DNA of 64,000 bases from Anisodus tanguticus. Its lineage: Eukaryota; Streptophyta; Magnoliopsida; Solanales; Solanaceae. The notes under the pieces are model-generated. The model was not told where the DNA came from. It did not search any database and was given only the letters and a program-made list of their open reading frames with translations. Positions 12,168-22,333 of this stretch are shown here, one piece after another. The position numbers were made by a program, and so were the translations under genes. Every line of letters starts with the position of its first letter. The first letter of the stretch is position 1. Where the stretch lies: positions 14,876,501-14,940,500 of the forward strand of contig CM067551.1 in assembly GCA_034509755.1 (NCBI GenBank), written 5' to 3'.

Positions 12168-13255
12168 TTAAACACATCCATCTGATATATGATCTATCTT
12201 TTTGCTGCAGCCTATAGAAATGACTGACCTGACAGTCACTATTTTTACTACTGGTGAGAAGGTATCTTGATAATCATTTCCTTCGGCTATAACATTTTGC
12301 CACCAACCATGCTTTAAACCTCTCCACCTCACATCATGCCTTGTATTTAATCTTGTATACCCATTTACAGCGTATCGCCTTCTTGTTACTTGGCAAATCA
12401 ACTATCTCCCAAGTTTTGTTCTCATCTAAAGCTTGAATTTCAACTTTCATTGCTTCTATCCACCTTTTATCATTAGTTGTCTCACTGTATGATTTTGGCT
12501 CATGTTCTTCTGATATTTTGGTAATAAAACCATGATATGATACAAAAAAACCAACATAACTAACCACATCTGACAGGGGATATAGACATGCTTTCCCATT
12601 TCTTGTATTCTCAATAGGCTGAATAAAATCTTTCATCCATGTTGGTGTTCTTCTCTCTATAGTAAACCTCCTAGCTTCCAAACTATTCAAGGGAACATGA
12701 TTATTTAGTGGTGACACATTCTCAGACTGATTTTGTGTAGGAACTTCATCATCAGGTGTAGGATCAAAAACCCTAGGCCCTTCATCATCAATGTTTGGAT
12801 CTGGTACTGTTTTGTTTACAGATGATCATTGCTTGACATTCTTTCTTGCTCTGCATCCTCTTCAACCAAAAACTGGTCCTACATAGTCACATCAGTATGA
12901 ACAGGAAAGTAATCAGCATTTGTCCCTGCAATATGTGTATCCTCCTCACCCTGTTTTACCTATTAAAAAGGAAAGATATCTTCATAAAAGGTTACATCTC
13001 CACTGACAAAACAGTTTTGTTCTTCAGATCAAGTAACTTGTATCCCTTTTGTCTGACTGCATAACCAACGAATACTGATTTAGTAGCTCTAGCATCAAAC
13101 TTGTCCCCTTTTATCATATTAGTAGCATAACACAAACATCCTATTACTCTCATATGGGACAAGAAATGTGCTTTCTTGAACAACTTCTGATAAGGTGACA
13201 CATTTCCTATTGCCACAGATGGGACTCCGTTGATCACATAGACTGCTGCCTCCAC
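12168..13255 (-). pseudogene. Copia A integrase C-terminus and start of RT
   Basis: Three broken frames continue the polyprotein. 12992-13255 ends the integrase. 12334-12717 carries RWIEAMKVEIQALDENKTWE and CKWVYKIKY, the usual copia RT entry. 12168-12401 carries YQDTFSPVVKIVTVRSVIS, just before RT motif A. Stops and frameshifts separate them, and the segment 12720-12990 is a decayed linker. Confidence 0.75.
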
Positions 13256-13265
13256 ACAATCACCC

Positions 13266-13934
13266 CTAAAATCTTGCTGGCAAGTGTCTTTGAAATTTTA
13301 TGTCTTTGGCCACCTCTAAGATATGTCTATGTCTCATTTCCACCACTCCATTTTGTTGTGGAGTGTATGGACAAGAGCTATGATGAATAACCCCATTCTG
13401 GCTGAATAACTCAGCACATGAACTGTTAATAAATTTTGTTCCATTGTCTGTTCTGACATTCTTCACCATTACATTATACTGTGTTTTGATTAAAGCAAAT
13501 AAATTCCTAAGAACAGTAGATACATCAGACTTAGCATGGATTAGGAACACCCATGTCCATCTAGTATAATCATCCACCACTGTAAGAAAATATTTCATTC
13601 CAGAATAGGTAGGAATTTTATAAGGTCCCCATACATCAATATGCAACAAATGAAAAATAGAATCTGACCTTCTATTGCTAACATGAAAAGGTTTTATTGT
13701 CTGTCTAGCAAATGGACAAATGGCACAATGCTTTATTGCAAAACTAGATTTATCTTTAGTATTATCAATCTTCCTTAGCACACTCATTGATACATGTCCC
13801 ATCCTTTTTATGCCAGAGTCCTGCCTGCAGCTCAGAGGTTGTAGTTGTAGTTGACATGTGTGCTTGTGCTCCTCCCAATTTAGAAACCCTTCTTTGTAAC
13901 TCCAACATATATAATCTATCAACTTCCCCACCAA
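13266..13934 (-). pseudogene. Copia A integrase core
   Basis: This 222-aa frame contains the pre-integrase HCAICPFARQ cysteine pair and then a full D,D,E core: HIDVWGPYK (first Asp), VRTDNGTKF (second Asp) and SCPYTPQQNGVVEMRHRH (Glu). All three metal-binding residues are present. In an active element it inserts the cDNA into chromosomes. The C-terminal integrase domain continues in the frame at 12992-13255 (FVGYAVRQKGYKLLD) after a stop. Confidence 0.85.
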
Positions 13935-14547
13935 TCTCCTTCATCTTCCCAGTGAAGAGATCTTGTAGGACAAAGAAATCAGGAAAAAACCTTGCACTAT
14001 AATTTAATTCCTTTGTCAACTTTGAGACTGAAAGTAGATTAAACTTAAAGCTTGGTACACATAACACATGCTTTATGAGATCACCTCCCGTCAATATGCA
14101 GTTTTCTGTTTGAGTTATTGTTGTTGTATCACCAGTAGGCAACTGTACTTGTCTTGCATTTTCTATGAAATCAATTTGTTCTATCATACTATTATCACTT
14201 ACCATATGATTTATCGCTCCTGAATCTACTATCCATCTACCAAGTTCCTTATCAAACACAGGTTTAACTTCCATGTGTACTCTAGGAGCAGTTGCATTGC
14301 CAGAATATGTATCAGCAGGTACTGTTTGATTGCCATGATATCCACTTGTATTTTCTTGTTGACTCAGCATTGTAATTACTTTATCATATCGGTATGGAGT
14401 GCAGGTTCTCAACAGGTAATTAACTTGTCCATGCTGCTCTTGAGATAGCTGCCTCATCTCTCCCATGTTCTTCTGGTTTGGATGTCCTCCATAGTACTGA
14501 TGTTGTGATCCATCAGGATCTCGGTGGTGAGCATATGTCATGACCAT
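13765..14547 (-). pseudogene. Copia A protease and pre-integrase region
   Basis: The 260-aa frame has the aspartic-protease motif in GRWIVDSGAINHMV at about residues 107-120. It is followed by LPTGDTTTI and the conserved LLSVSKLTKELN stretch (about 170-181) that leads into the GAG-pre-integrase domain. The catalytic Asp is present. It overlaps the integrase frame at 13266-13934 in another register, so a frameshift joins them. Confidence 0.8.
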
Positions 14548-14866
14548 AATGACTTTTTTCTTCCCTTTAAAATCAGAAGGATAGCCTATGATCCTATAGC
14601 AATTGTCCCTAACATGTCCTTTGTTCTACAGTAGTCACAAAACATCAGTTTGTAACATGTATTCCTAGTTTGTCCTTTCATTTGACAGAAATCACACAAC
14701 ATATTTCGAGAGTAAGTCATCTTCTGCTTGAACTGTGGTGACCTGCTGAACAAAGCAGTATGTTCTATCTATTCTCCCATACTTGTGTATTTTCCTGTAA
14801 TCATTTTCCGACTCTCATCCTGAGAAATCATGACATAAGCTTGGTTTACACTAGGTGTAGGTGACA

Positions 14867-15508
14867 TTAACAAAGTATACTCCTAGCCTGATTATAGCTG
14901 TCATTGAGTCCCATAAGGAATTCTAACAGCCTCTGATTTGCCAGATGTTCAATATACACCCTAGGACTGTCACAATCACATGTTGGAGGTGGAATAATTG
15001 AATCAATTTCATCCCATAGATCCTTCATCTTCGAATAGTAACTAGATACATGTGATATACCTTGATGTAGCATAGCCATTTCCTTTTTCAATTGGTATAC
15101 TGTGGATAAATTTATCTTGTCAAACCTTTCCTTCAAATCCTTCCATACTGCATGTGCAGTGGATCTATATAGAATTCCACTCAGTAAATTCTTATTCACA
15201 TTCCTCATTATCCATGAAATGACCATTGCATTGCATCGATCCCATTGTTTCACTTGAGAGGCACCAAATGTATCTCTATTACTAGTTTCATCAATGAATC
15301 CAATTTTATTTTTTATCAGCAGAGTCAACTTCATAGATCGGCTCCATAGAGTGTAATTTTCCATTCCTACTAACTGAATTTCTACTTGAACTGCTTCAGG
15401 TGTATCCGAAGCACTCAAAAATAGTGGATGATTGTGATCAACAATGTTCGAGTTTAAGCTCGAACTTTCATCGACAGTCTGTGAGGTATTTGGAGACGTA
15501 TTCTCCAT
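14867..15508 (-). pseudogene. Copia A gag (213 aa, N-terminal part)
   Basis: A long open frame starts just inside the 5' LTR and primer binding site. It has the copia gag pattern: LVGMENYTLWSRSMKLTLL near residues 45-65, VWKDLKERF in the middle, QLKKEMAMLHQG, YYSKMKDLWDEID and LMGLNDSYNQAR at the end. Gag would form the virus-like particle in the cytoplasm. The frame stops before the zinc-knuckle region (about 14550-14870), where stops and shifts interrupt it. It is the best-preserved gag in the window. Confidence 0.85.
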
Positions 15509-15706
15509 CGATTACATTTGCAGTTTACAACAAGGATTGGAAACCAGAAATCAAACAACAGAAATGAAATTCTAATAAAATTGACTTGTAAATTTCACTG
15601 ATCCACCATGCAATTAGCTCAGAACTTCAGTGGAGCATCCCTCGATCTCTGGTCGACCTCCGACCAGAAAAACCCCTTGATTCTCCCTGCAAATGCTCTG
15701 ATACCA

Positions 15707-16075
15707 TGTTAATTTCCTCACTCCGAGCTTAACTGTGATTGCATGCAAATGATATACACAGTTGCACTGTGTATTGTGCAACCAGAATGCAGTAAATGCA
15801 GAATTCGTAGAAGAAAAAGTAGAAGTAGAAGAGGAAGATATTTTGTGGAAGCTTTTCTCAAATTTTCTCTATCATGCAATGTGTCCTACACACTTATTTA
15901 TACATGTATGAAATAAGTAAGAAATTCCCAAAATAACTAACTCCGAACTAATCTCTAACAGATTTCTAACAGAATAACAAACTAGTGCAGAGATGTTGTT
16001 GTGTGTTGCTGCGCAGGGATGTTGTTGTGTTTCTCTGCACCCTTCTCTGCATCCTTCTTGCTCTGCATCTCAACA
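15707..16075 (-). repeat. Element A 5' LTR (intact, 369 bp)
   Basis: It begins TGTTAATTTCC and ends CTCAACA. It carries GAAGTAGAAG-type purine repeats and a TGTTGTTGTGT region also seen in the split copy. The primer binding site lies directly to its left. Confidence 0.95.
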
Positions 16076-16120
16076 AGTATATTAGGAATAACAATTATTG
16101 GGAGTAAGACGAAGTTAAAA

Positions 16121-16870
16121 AATATTAGGTTGAAATTAATTTAAATATAATATAATTAGTGATGATTGATATGATTATTGCCCATTTTTTTTTAGATTGA
16201 GAGGTTTTCATTATGGTAAGTAAATTCTCACTTCTCATACAATTATATGTATGATTTTTAGATGCGAAAGTGATTTGAAAATATGATACAAAATTAATTT
16301 TGGCTTATAGTTCATATGTGAGGCTCTACATTTCAAAAATATATTTCCATTACATAAAATTTTACTATCAGTAGTTTATTTTTCATTTTTATCTATGAAC
16401 ACACTTGTAATTAAATTATCGTGGCCGAATCTTTAATTTATAAAATATTATGTATACTTAAGTCTAATAATTAATAATGATAGACTTAATTGAATAAAAT
16501 ATTAGGTTGAAATTAATTTACATAGAATATAATTAGTGATGATTCATATGATCAATTCCAATTTGTTTGAGATTGAGAGGTTTTGTTATGATAATTAAAT
16601 TCCCACTTCTCATACAATTATATATATGATTTTTAGAAGCGAAAATGTTTGAAAAATATGATATACAAAAAAGTTGACTTATAGCTCATACGTGAGGCTA
16701 TACATTTCAAAAATATATTTCCATTACATAAATTATACTATCAGTAGTTTATTTTTCATTTTTATCAAAGATACAGACTTGTAATTAAATTATCGTGGCC
16801 GAATCTTTAATTTATAAAATATTATGTATACTTAAGTCTAATAATTAATAATGATAGACTTAATTGAGTT
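16121..16870. repeat. Tandem duplication, two copies of about 375 bp
   Basis: AATATTAGGTTGAAATTAAT begins at 16121 and again at 16498 (period 377). The copies share TAGTGATGATT, GATTGAGAGGTTTT, TATCGTGGCCGAATCTTTAA and the closing TAATAATGATAGACTTAATT. No coding frame runs through them. Confidence 0.85.
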
Positions 16871-16960
16871 GACCTATAAAGACAATTGAACTTGATAATA
16901 GATTTCTTGATGAAATGAAATAAAATATGTAAGTTTAAAGGTTTCTCATATATCTAAAAT

Positions 16961-17420
16961 TTGTAAGAATTTATTTAGTCAAAAAATATCACCGACATAT
17001 TTCTAATGATATTACTCTAGTTGTAATATAGTCAAATGTTTAGTCAAAGTATCATGCTTTGAATTTTTAGGTCATGATCAACGAATGTTCTTACCTATTA
17101 TTTACTTCATTTTGTTTTATCTACATTCAAATATTCAATTATTTAACTCATTTCTTTTTAGAAATAAGAGAGAATTCGTTATAACTTTATTTGTAAGAAT
17201 TGTTTTAGTCAAAAAATATCACCGACATGTTTCTAATTATATTACTCTAGTTGTAATATAGTCAAATATTTAGTCAAAGTAACATGCTTTGACTTTTTAG
17301 GTCAGGATCAAAGAATGTTCTTACCTATTATTTACTTCATTTTGTTTTATCTACATTCAAATATTCAACTATTTAACTCGTTGATTTTTAGAAATAAGAG
17401 AGAATTCGTTATAACTTTAT
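16961..17420. repeat. Tandem duplication, two copies of exactly 230 bp
   Basis: TTGTAAGAAT begins at 16961 and at 17191, and both copies end ATTCGTTATAACTTTAT (at 17190 and 17420). The copies differ at few positions and include AATATCACCGACAT and GTTCTTACCTATTATTTACT. The sequence is unrelated to the 375-bp pair just upstream. No gene is visible. Confidence 0.9.
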
Positions 17421-18616
17421 TTTCAACGAAATATGTCCACATCTGAATATTTTATTTTGATTTTTTTGCTTTATTACACATATCATTCATGCATTAAAAT
17501 AATAATTCCTCTTTCCTGATTTATGTCTGTCCCTAAACGAATGTCACATACCCTCTATTTAATAGTATCATCTATGTTTTATCCTTGATGGGTCCTATTT
17601 AATTTTAAATATGTATTTATTGTACAGAAAAGTTAATAAAGATAGACATTAAAGTAAGGACAATTGGATAAACATAAAAAAAAGCATCACTTATTTCTTA
17701 CACTTCATAGCTGTTAAAATACGACACATAAATTGAAAGAGGGGGAGTAATAATTAATAGGCAAAAAGAATTTACAGCTTAACTTCGTAATATGTACGCC
17801 TAGTAATGCTAAACACATCGTTTAATAATATATGTTATTATATTCAATATATTTCATGTTGACAAGATTTTCAACGAATATCAAAGTAATTTTTATTAAA
17901 ATTTTAATTCGCAATTTTCTGCAATTATTATGCATACTTTGTTTTGTGTTTTTGACCTTTTCTAAAAATAGAATGACTCAAATTAGTGCATTAATTAATT
18001 GTTATTTCTTAACATACAAATTATATATTTTATATTTATATATGAAGGTAATATTAAGAATGATATAGTATAACAAGAAATATATGAATATATTTCAAAT
18101 GAAATATGATATCAATGAATATAATAACAACCCGATTTATCGTACAAGTTAATACTGTCAATACCAAATCGAGATATTGTTGGAAAGTGGGAACAAGTAA
18201 AAGACCATTTCAAATTTATATATGTGTAATGTAACAGTACTAATAAAGAATGTCCAAATTTTTATATTTATTCTCTTTGACCAAGTCATTTAGAGTTTGC
18301 TTAAATTTTCAAAAGAAAAATGCAGAATTGACTTTAATTTTATCATACAACATTTTCACTTTACTATAAATTATAATTGTGAAGATTCTGCAATATCTGA
18401 CGTAACTTCAATCCTTTCGTCCTTTGAACTTTATGTTATTATTATTCATCATGTTTTATAATTTCATATTATGTCATGATTGAAAATGGATGTAATACAA
18501 TTTTTATTTATTTTAAAATTTGAATTATAAGGTTGATTGATGGTAGAAACTTGTTTGTACCAAATGTTCACTCCATGTTATATAAACTTATCACGGTTAT
18601 GTGATTTTACGAAGTT
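17421..18616. other. AT-rich intergenic DNA
   Basis: I see no gene, terminal repeat or clear promoter here. A 78-residue hydrophobic open frame at 17832-18068 lacks any recognisable feature and sits in very AT-rich DNA. Confidence 0.5.
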
Positions 18617-18621
18617 AGAAT

Positions 18622-19547
18622 TGTTGGGTCCGGGGCTATGAATAAGCAAGAATATGTAAGAATAAAATCGTAACAACTAGAACAATTAAAACAGTTTCTG
18701 GATGTTGACTTCAATGTTGTGTCAACATCTGAGGCAACATTGTGATAAAACAGTTATAAACCTTTATAGAGTAAATGCAGCGGAAAAGTAAAGAGACACA
18801 AGGTTTATATTTTCAAGGGTATATATTAATATATCCCTTAATGGTCAATGACCAATGAATTGTATAAATTATATACAATTACAAATGAATTTCTTTTTAC
18901 AAGGTTGAACAATAAATGCGAAAAAGAAATTACAAACAAAAGTGAAGTCGCAGATGACTTCAGCCCAAGGTTAAAAGATCTAAAAAGACAAATACAACAT
19001 CTTCATTACTATTGCTTGAAATATAAGCTTGATCTAGAATCTGGGTAGCAATAGTAACGTGGGACTAGATGTTGTTATACTACTTTAGGCTAAGTGTGTT
19101 GATCCAGTTTCTAAGGTGAATATGCGAGAACTCTCTTGATAATTCTTCTCGTTTTAAATCTGGATATCGATACTCTGAAGTTCCCCTCTATTTATAGTGT
19201 GGAACTTCCCTTGAAATCCTCACTGGTTGGTTGCGGAGGCTGAGGAAAAGAAGGCTTCAGCTTGGACCGGTTCTTGCTCCTTCAAAAGCTCAACGTTCTG
19301 GACTTGGTCTTCACGCTGCTTCCTCTCCAAGCTTTGACTATTTCTTTTACCACGTTTTAAACACAACATCATTGTTAGCTTGCCTAAGTCATTTTTTACT
19401 CACAGTAACACAACCTGTTTTGGCCGGAAGAATAGACAAAATCGTTACAGAAATGTTGTCACAACATCGCAGGCAACATTCTTATTTTCATAAGATGTTG
19501 TCCTGAGCATTTACAGATGTTGTCACAACATCCATCCAACATCAACA
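18622..19547. mobile_element. Solo LTR (926 bp)
   Basis: It begins TGTTGGGTCCGGGGC and ends CATCCAACATCAACA, with AGAAT directly before (18617-18621) and after (19548-19552). TG...CA ends with a perfect 5-bp duplication and no internal domain indicate a solo LTR. Several GTTGTCACAACAT-like words recur near the right end (19455-19540). The small open frames inside (18848-19048 and 19231-19506) are not genes. The parent family is not recognised. Confidence 0.8.
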
Positions 19548-19552
19548 AGAAT

Positions 19553-20529
19553 ATCTATTTTTAGTCACGATTAAGTGAGAGAACGCTATGTGTGTTATGT
19601 TGAGCAGCAATAAATTTGACGTAGACACTCGATATAAATACTTTTTACACATATATCTTGAATCTAAAATTATTTTTGAAGTAAATATTGTGATATGAAA
19701 ATCTACTACTTATTTATTCATAATTATTTTTGAAGCATCCCACTAAATTTTCTTTCATTTTTTCTCTAATACTTCAGAACTCCCGGTATATCTTGGAACC
19801 GGTACCTTGCACACAATATATATATACACACATACATGCAAGGGAGAGTGTTGTTTCAATAAACTTTTATCCATTTAAAATTATATTGTAAAATCCTACT
19901 CAGTACTTTCTCTCTCTATAATCGTATCATGTAGTGTTTTTATCTTAAGACTATTATCTATTTTTTACCCCTGAAAAATAATTATATATATTTTGTAATT
20001 TTCATTTTTTTATTTATTCACTTTATTCATATCTTCTTTCCAACATGTTAAAGATTAACGATGTTAATCTTTCTTAACACTTTCTTCTTTAACCACACTC
20101 TGACCATCGGTTAAACTGATTATCCATTATAATGCCTTTCTAGGCAATTAATTGGGTTTAACTTAACCGGTATCTTCTATGAATTTACAGATTAATCCAT
20201 CACAATTGTTAAGAAATTGAAAAGCTAACCATAGACTTAGAGTGATTTAAGGTTTAACTATATTTGTATTAAAATGTATTGAAATTTAAATATAATAAAG
20301 ATAAAAACATAACAATGAGGTAAATGATAGAAACATAGTCTATAAATTAAAAATAGCAAACTTACATGATTACAAGAGAGAGGTTTCCCTCTCGAAGGAC
20401 CCGAAAGATTAGATACTAAAAAGTAAAGTACTTAGCACATTGGAGATACAGGTTATTTATTTTACAGAGTAGAGTAGAAAATGGAAAAGATTTTTACAAA
20501 CATGGGTTTATTTGTTTCTAAGGCAAAGT
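19553..20529. other. Intergenic DNA, no feature recognised
   Basis: No protein-like frame or terminal repeat is seen. The segment next to 20530 may be the leader of the pararetroviral insert, since the viral promoter fires leftward into it, but I cannot fix its end. Confidence 0.4.
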
Positions 20530-20850
20530 AGGAAATGAAAAGTCTTTTTGGTTGCCGTGTTCTTTCTTTTTTCTCTATGTGTTTTTTCTCTTGTTGTGAG
20601 TCTGTGAAATTTATAGGCCTTCTTCGGACTTCAACTACGGATCTCACCTCAAGTTTTCTTTTTGACGATAGTCTTCTTATTCCTAAGGAATACTTTTTCC
20701 AATGTCTTGGTATTTTCAAAATACTACAACTTACTATGAACTTTTATGTTTTCAAGGTTCGTCCTTTTGTAAATTTCTTACGTAGTATTTTTTGAAGATA
20801 GGATAGTCATTATCCTCTACACTGATGTCTTCCAAATATTTATTTTATAC
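20530..20850 (-). promoter_or_regulatory. Pararetroviral promoter-like region, leftward
   Basis: On the minus strand a TATA box (CTATAAATTTC; TATAAA is the complement of 20610-20615) follows GTCCGAAGAAGGC. An ACGT-core element, CTACGTAAG (complement of 20778-20786), lies about 165 bp upstream. It resembles the as-1 TGACGTAAG element of caulimovirus promoters. The block matches 40262-40590 in inverted orientation. Activity is inferred, not shown. Confidence 0.6.
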
Positions 20851-20999
20851 TGTCAGTTGTCTTGTACGATGGCATAGGGTCTTCTTTTCCACGAAACACC
20901 GTGATTGTGCCTCATTTTATTTTTTAAAACATGTCTTATCTTGCCATGTGCATGTGCTCCATCACCGTATTTGTTTTACTATTGTTGTCTTCAACTGGT

Positions 21000-22333
21000 A
21001 CTCATGTGTCTAGATTATGTAGAGCGACCGAGTCAAAACTCAATCCTGAGTCATCATTGTATAGGTCTTGTGCATCGTTGAACAATTTATCACCTTCTTC
21101 TTCTTCCTTTTTTTCTGAACTGTGTACTTGTGATATCTTCAATTTAGGACTTTTTAATTTATTTTTCTGAGATGGTCTGAAATCTTCAGTAATCACATGT
21201 TTCTCTTTTTCTTGCAGATTTTTTTCTAGAGTACTTAGGACTCTTTTCTATTTTTTTATTTTTTTCTTTTTTAACACCAAACTCCTTTTCTTAGATGTTT
21301 CTTCTTGAGTGAATGTCCTTGGTAATCGTCTTCCTTGTGTCTGTGGAGTTTTTGGTGCTGATAAATCAACTATACTTTTTGGTAAAGTGTCAACCATTAA
21401 CGGATTTGATAAGTCTTTACCGGCTATCATTTGAACCAGACTAATTGTATCATTATCCGATACATTGAATTTTTCTACATTCATTGGGGGATGCACACCC
21501 ATCTCATCTATTTTTCGTGGAGATGGAGAACCTAAGGAAAATATTTTTTTCTCAAAGATGCGTTTGTGCTAATTCATATTTCAATGTCTGTGTTATGCTT
21601 TCAAGGGCCTTATCTTGTCTTATAGTTTCATATTTTCTTGCTGTAGCATCCCGTTCCTTTCATTAAGCCTTTTGAAACTGTTTTCCATAGAGGAGCAATG
21701 ACCATAAAAGATAATTTTATATGTGTCTTTTTGGATTTTATATTGGGGTATTTGGCTTGAGTTCTGTTTTAAAGCAGGAGATATGTAGTAGTTTGGATAA
21801 AAAAAATGCTGGCATGGTCTAATGCTTCATTTAAATTGTCAAATCTCTTATAAATGGGACCTAACAGATCATGAACAGAGCTTGACACTTTCAATCAAGT
21901 GTGAAAAACTTCATTAGTTCTTCTATGTATAGAAACATAACACTTAAAATGATTGTTTTGATTTTTGTTTGTAAAATACAGACATAATGAATTTAAACAT
22001 GCTATAAAATATTTAACATATCTTCAATTTTTATTATAATAAATTCAAAGATTATCTACAAAACACCTTTTTGGGTCTGCCTAAAATACTTCCAACTATG
22101 TCTTTAAAAGTAATATGTTGAAGTTGGAAAACGGACTAAATTATTTTTTCGAAAAAAATTCTTTCTAGTGTATCAGGAGAAGAAGTCTGAGGTTTAAAGT
22201 GTACATTATGTAACATTGTCTCACTGTAAATCTGCGAAAAAACTCTGCTTACTTTTTCCTTTGTCGGACGCTATTTTGGTCTAAGATTGTCTCTAGCTAG
22301 AGTCTGTAGATAAATAACAAAATTATTTATTGC
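21000..22333 (-). pseudogene. Decayed pararetroviral ORF downstream of pol
   Basis: Minus-strand open fragments at 21248-21502 and 21002-21196 are lysine- and serine-rich with an acidic run (EKKEEEEGD). They lie between the pol stop and the promoter region, the position of the inclusion-body/transactivator ORF in several caulimovirids. Further upstream the frame is broken by many stops. I cannot recognise a specific domain, so the identity rests on position only. Confidence 0.4.

Larger units (their letters stand above)
3881..16075 (-). mobile_element. Ty1/copia retrotransposon A, split by nested elements B and C
   Basis: The element starts TGTTAATTTCC and ends CATCTCAACA (TG...CA). It is flanked by perfect 5-bp duplications AGTAT at 3876-3880 and 16076-16080. 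LTRs lie at 3881-4172 plus 10845-10917 (interrupted) and at 15707-16075. Beside the right LTR is GCTCTGATACCA (15695-15706), whose complement is the initiator-tRNA-Met primer binding site. A polypurine tract (GCAGAGGG on the minus strand) abuts the left LTR. Without the nested 6672 bp it is about 5.5 kb, normal for copia. Domain order on the minus strand is gag, protease, integrase, RT, RNase H, with frameshifts. The LTR pair is about 93% identical by eye. Confidence 0.95.

Noticed and set aside
16121..17420. Regularly spaced repeats as a possible CRISPR array
   Set aside because: Units are long, adjacent, only two copies each, and the DNA is from a plant nucleus.
18848..19506. Two small plus-strand open frames
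   Set aside because: They lie within the solo LTR 18622-19547.
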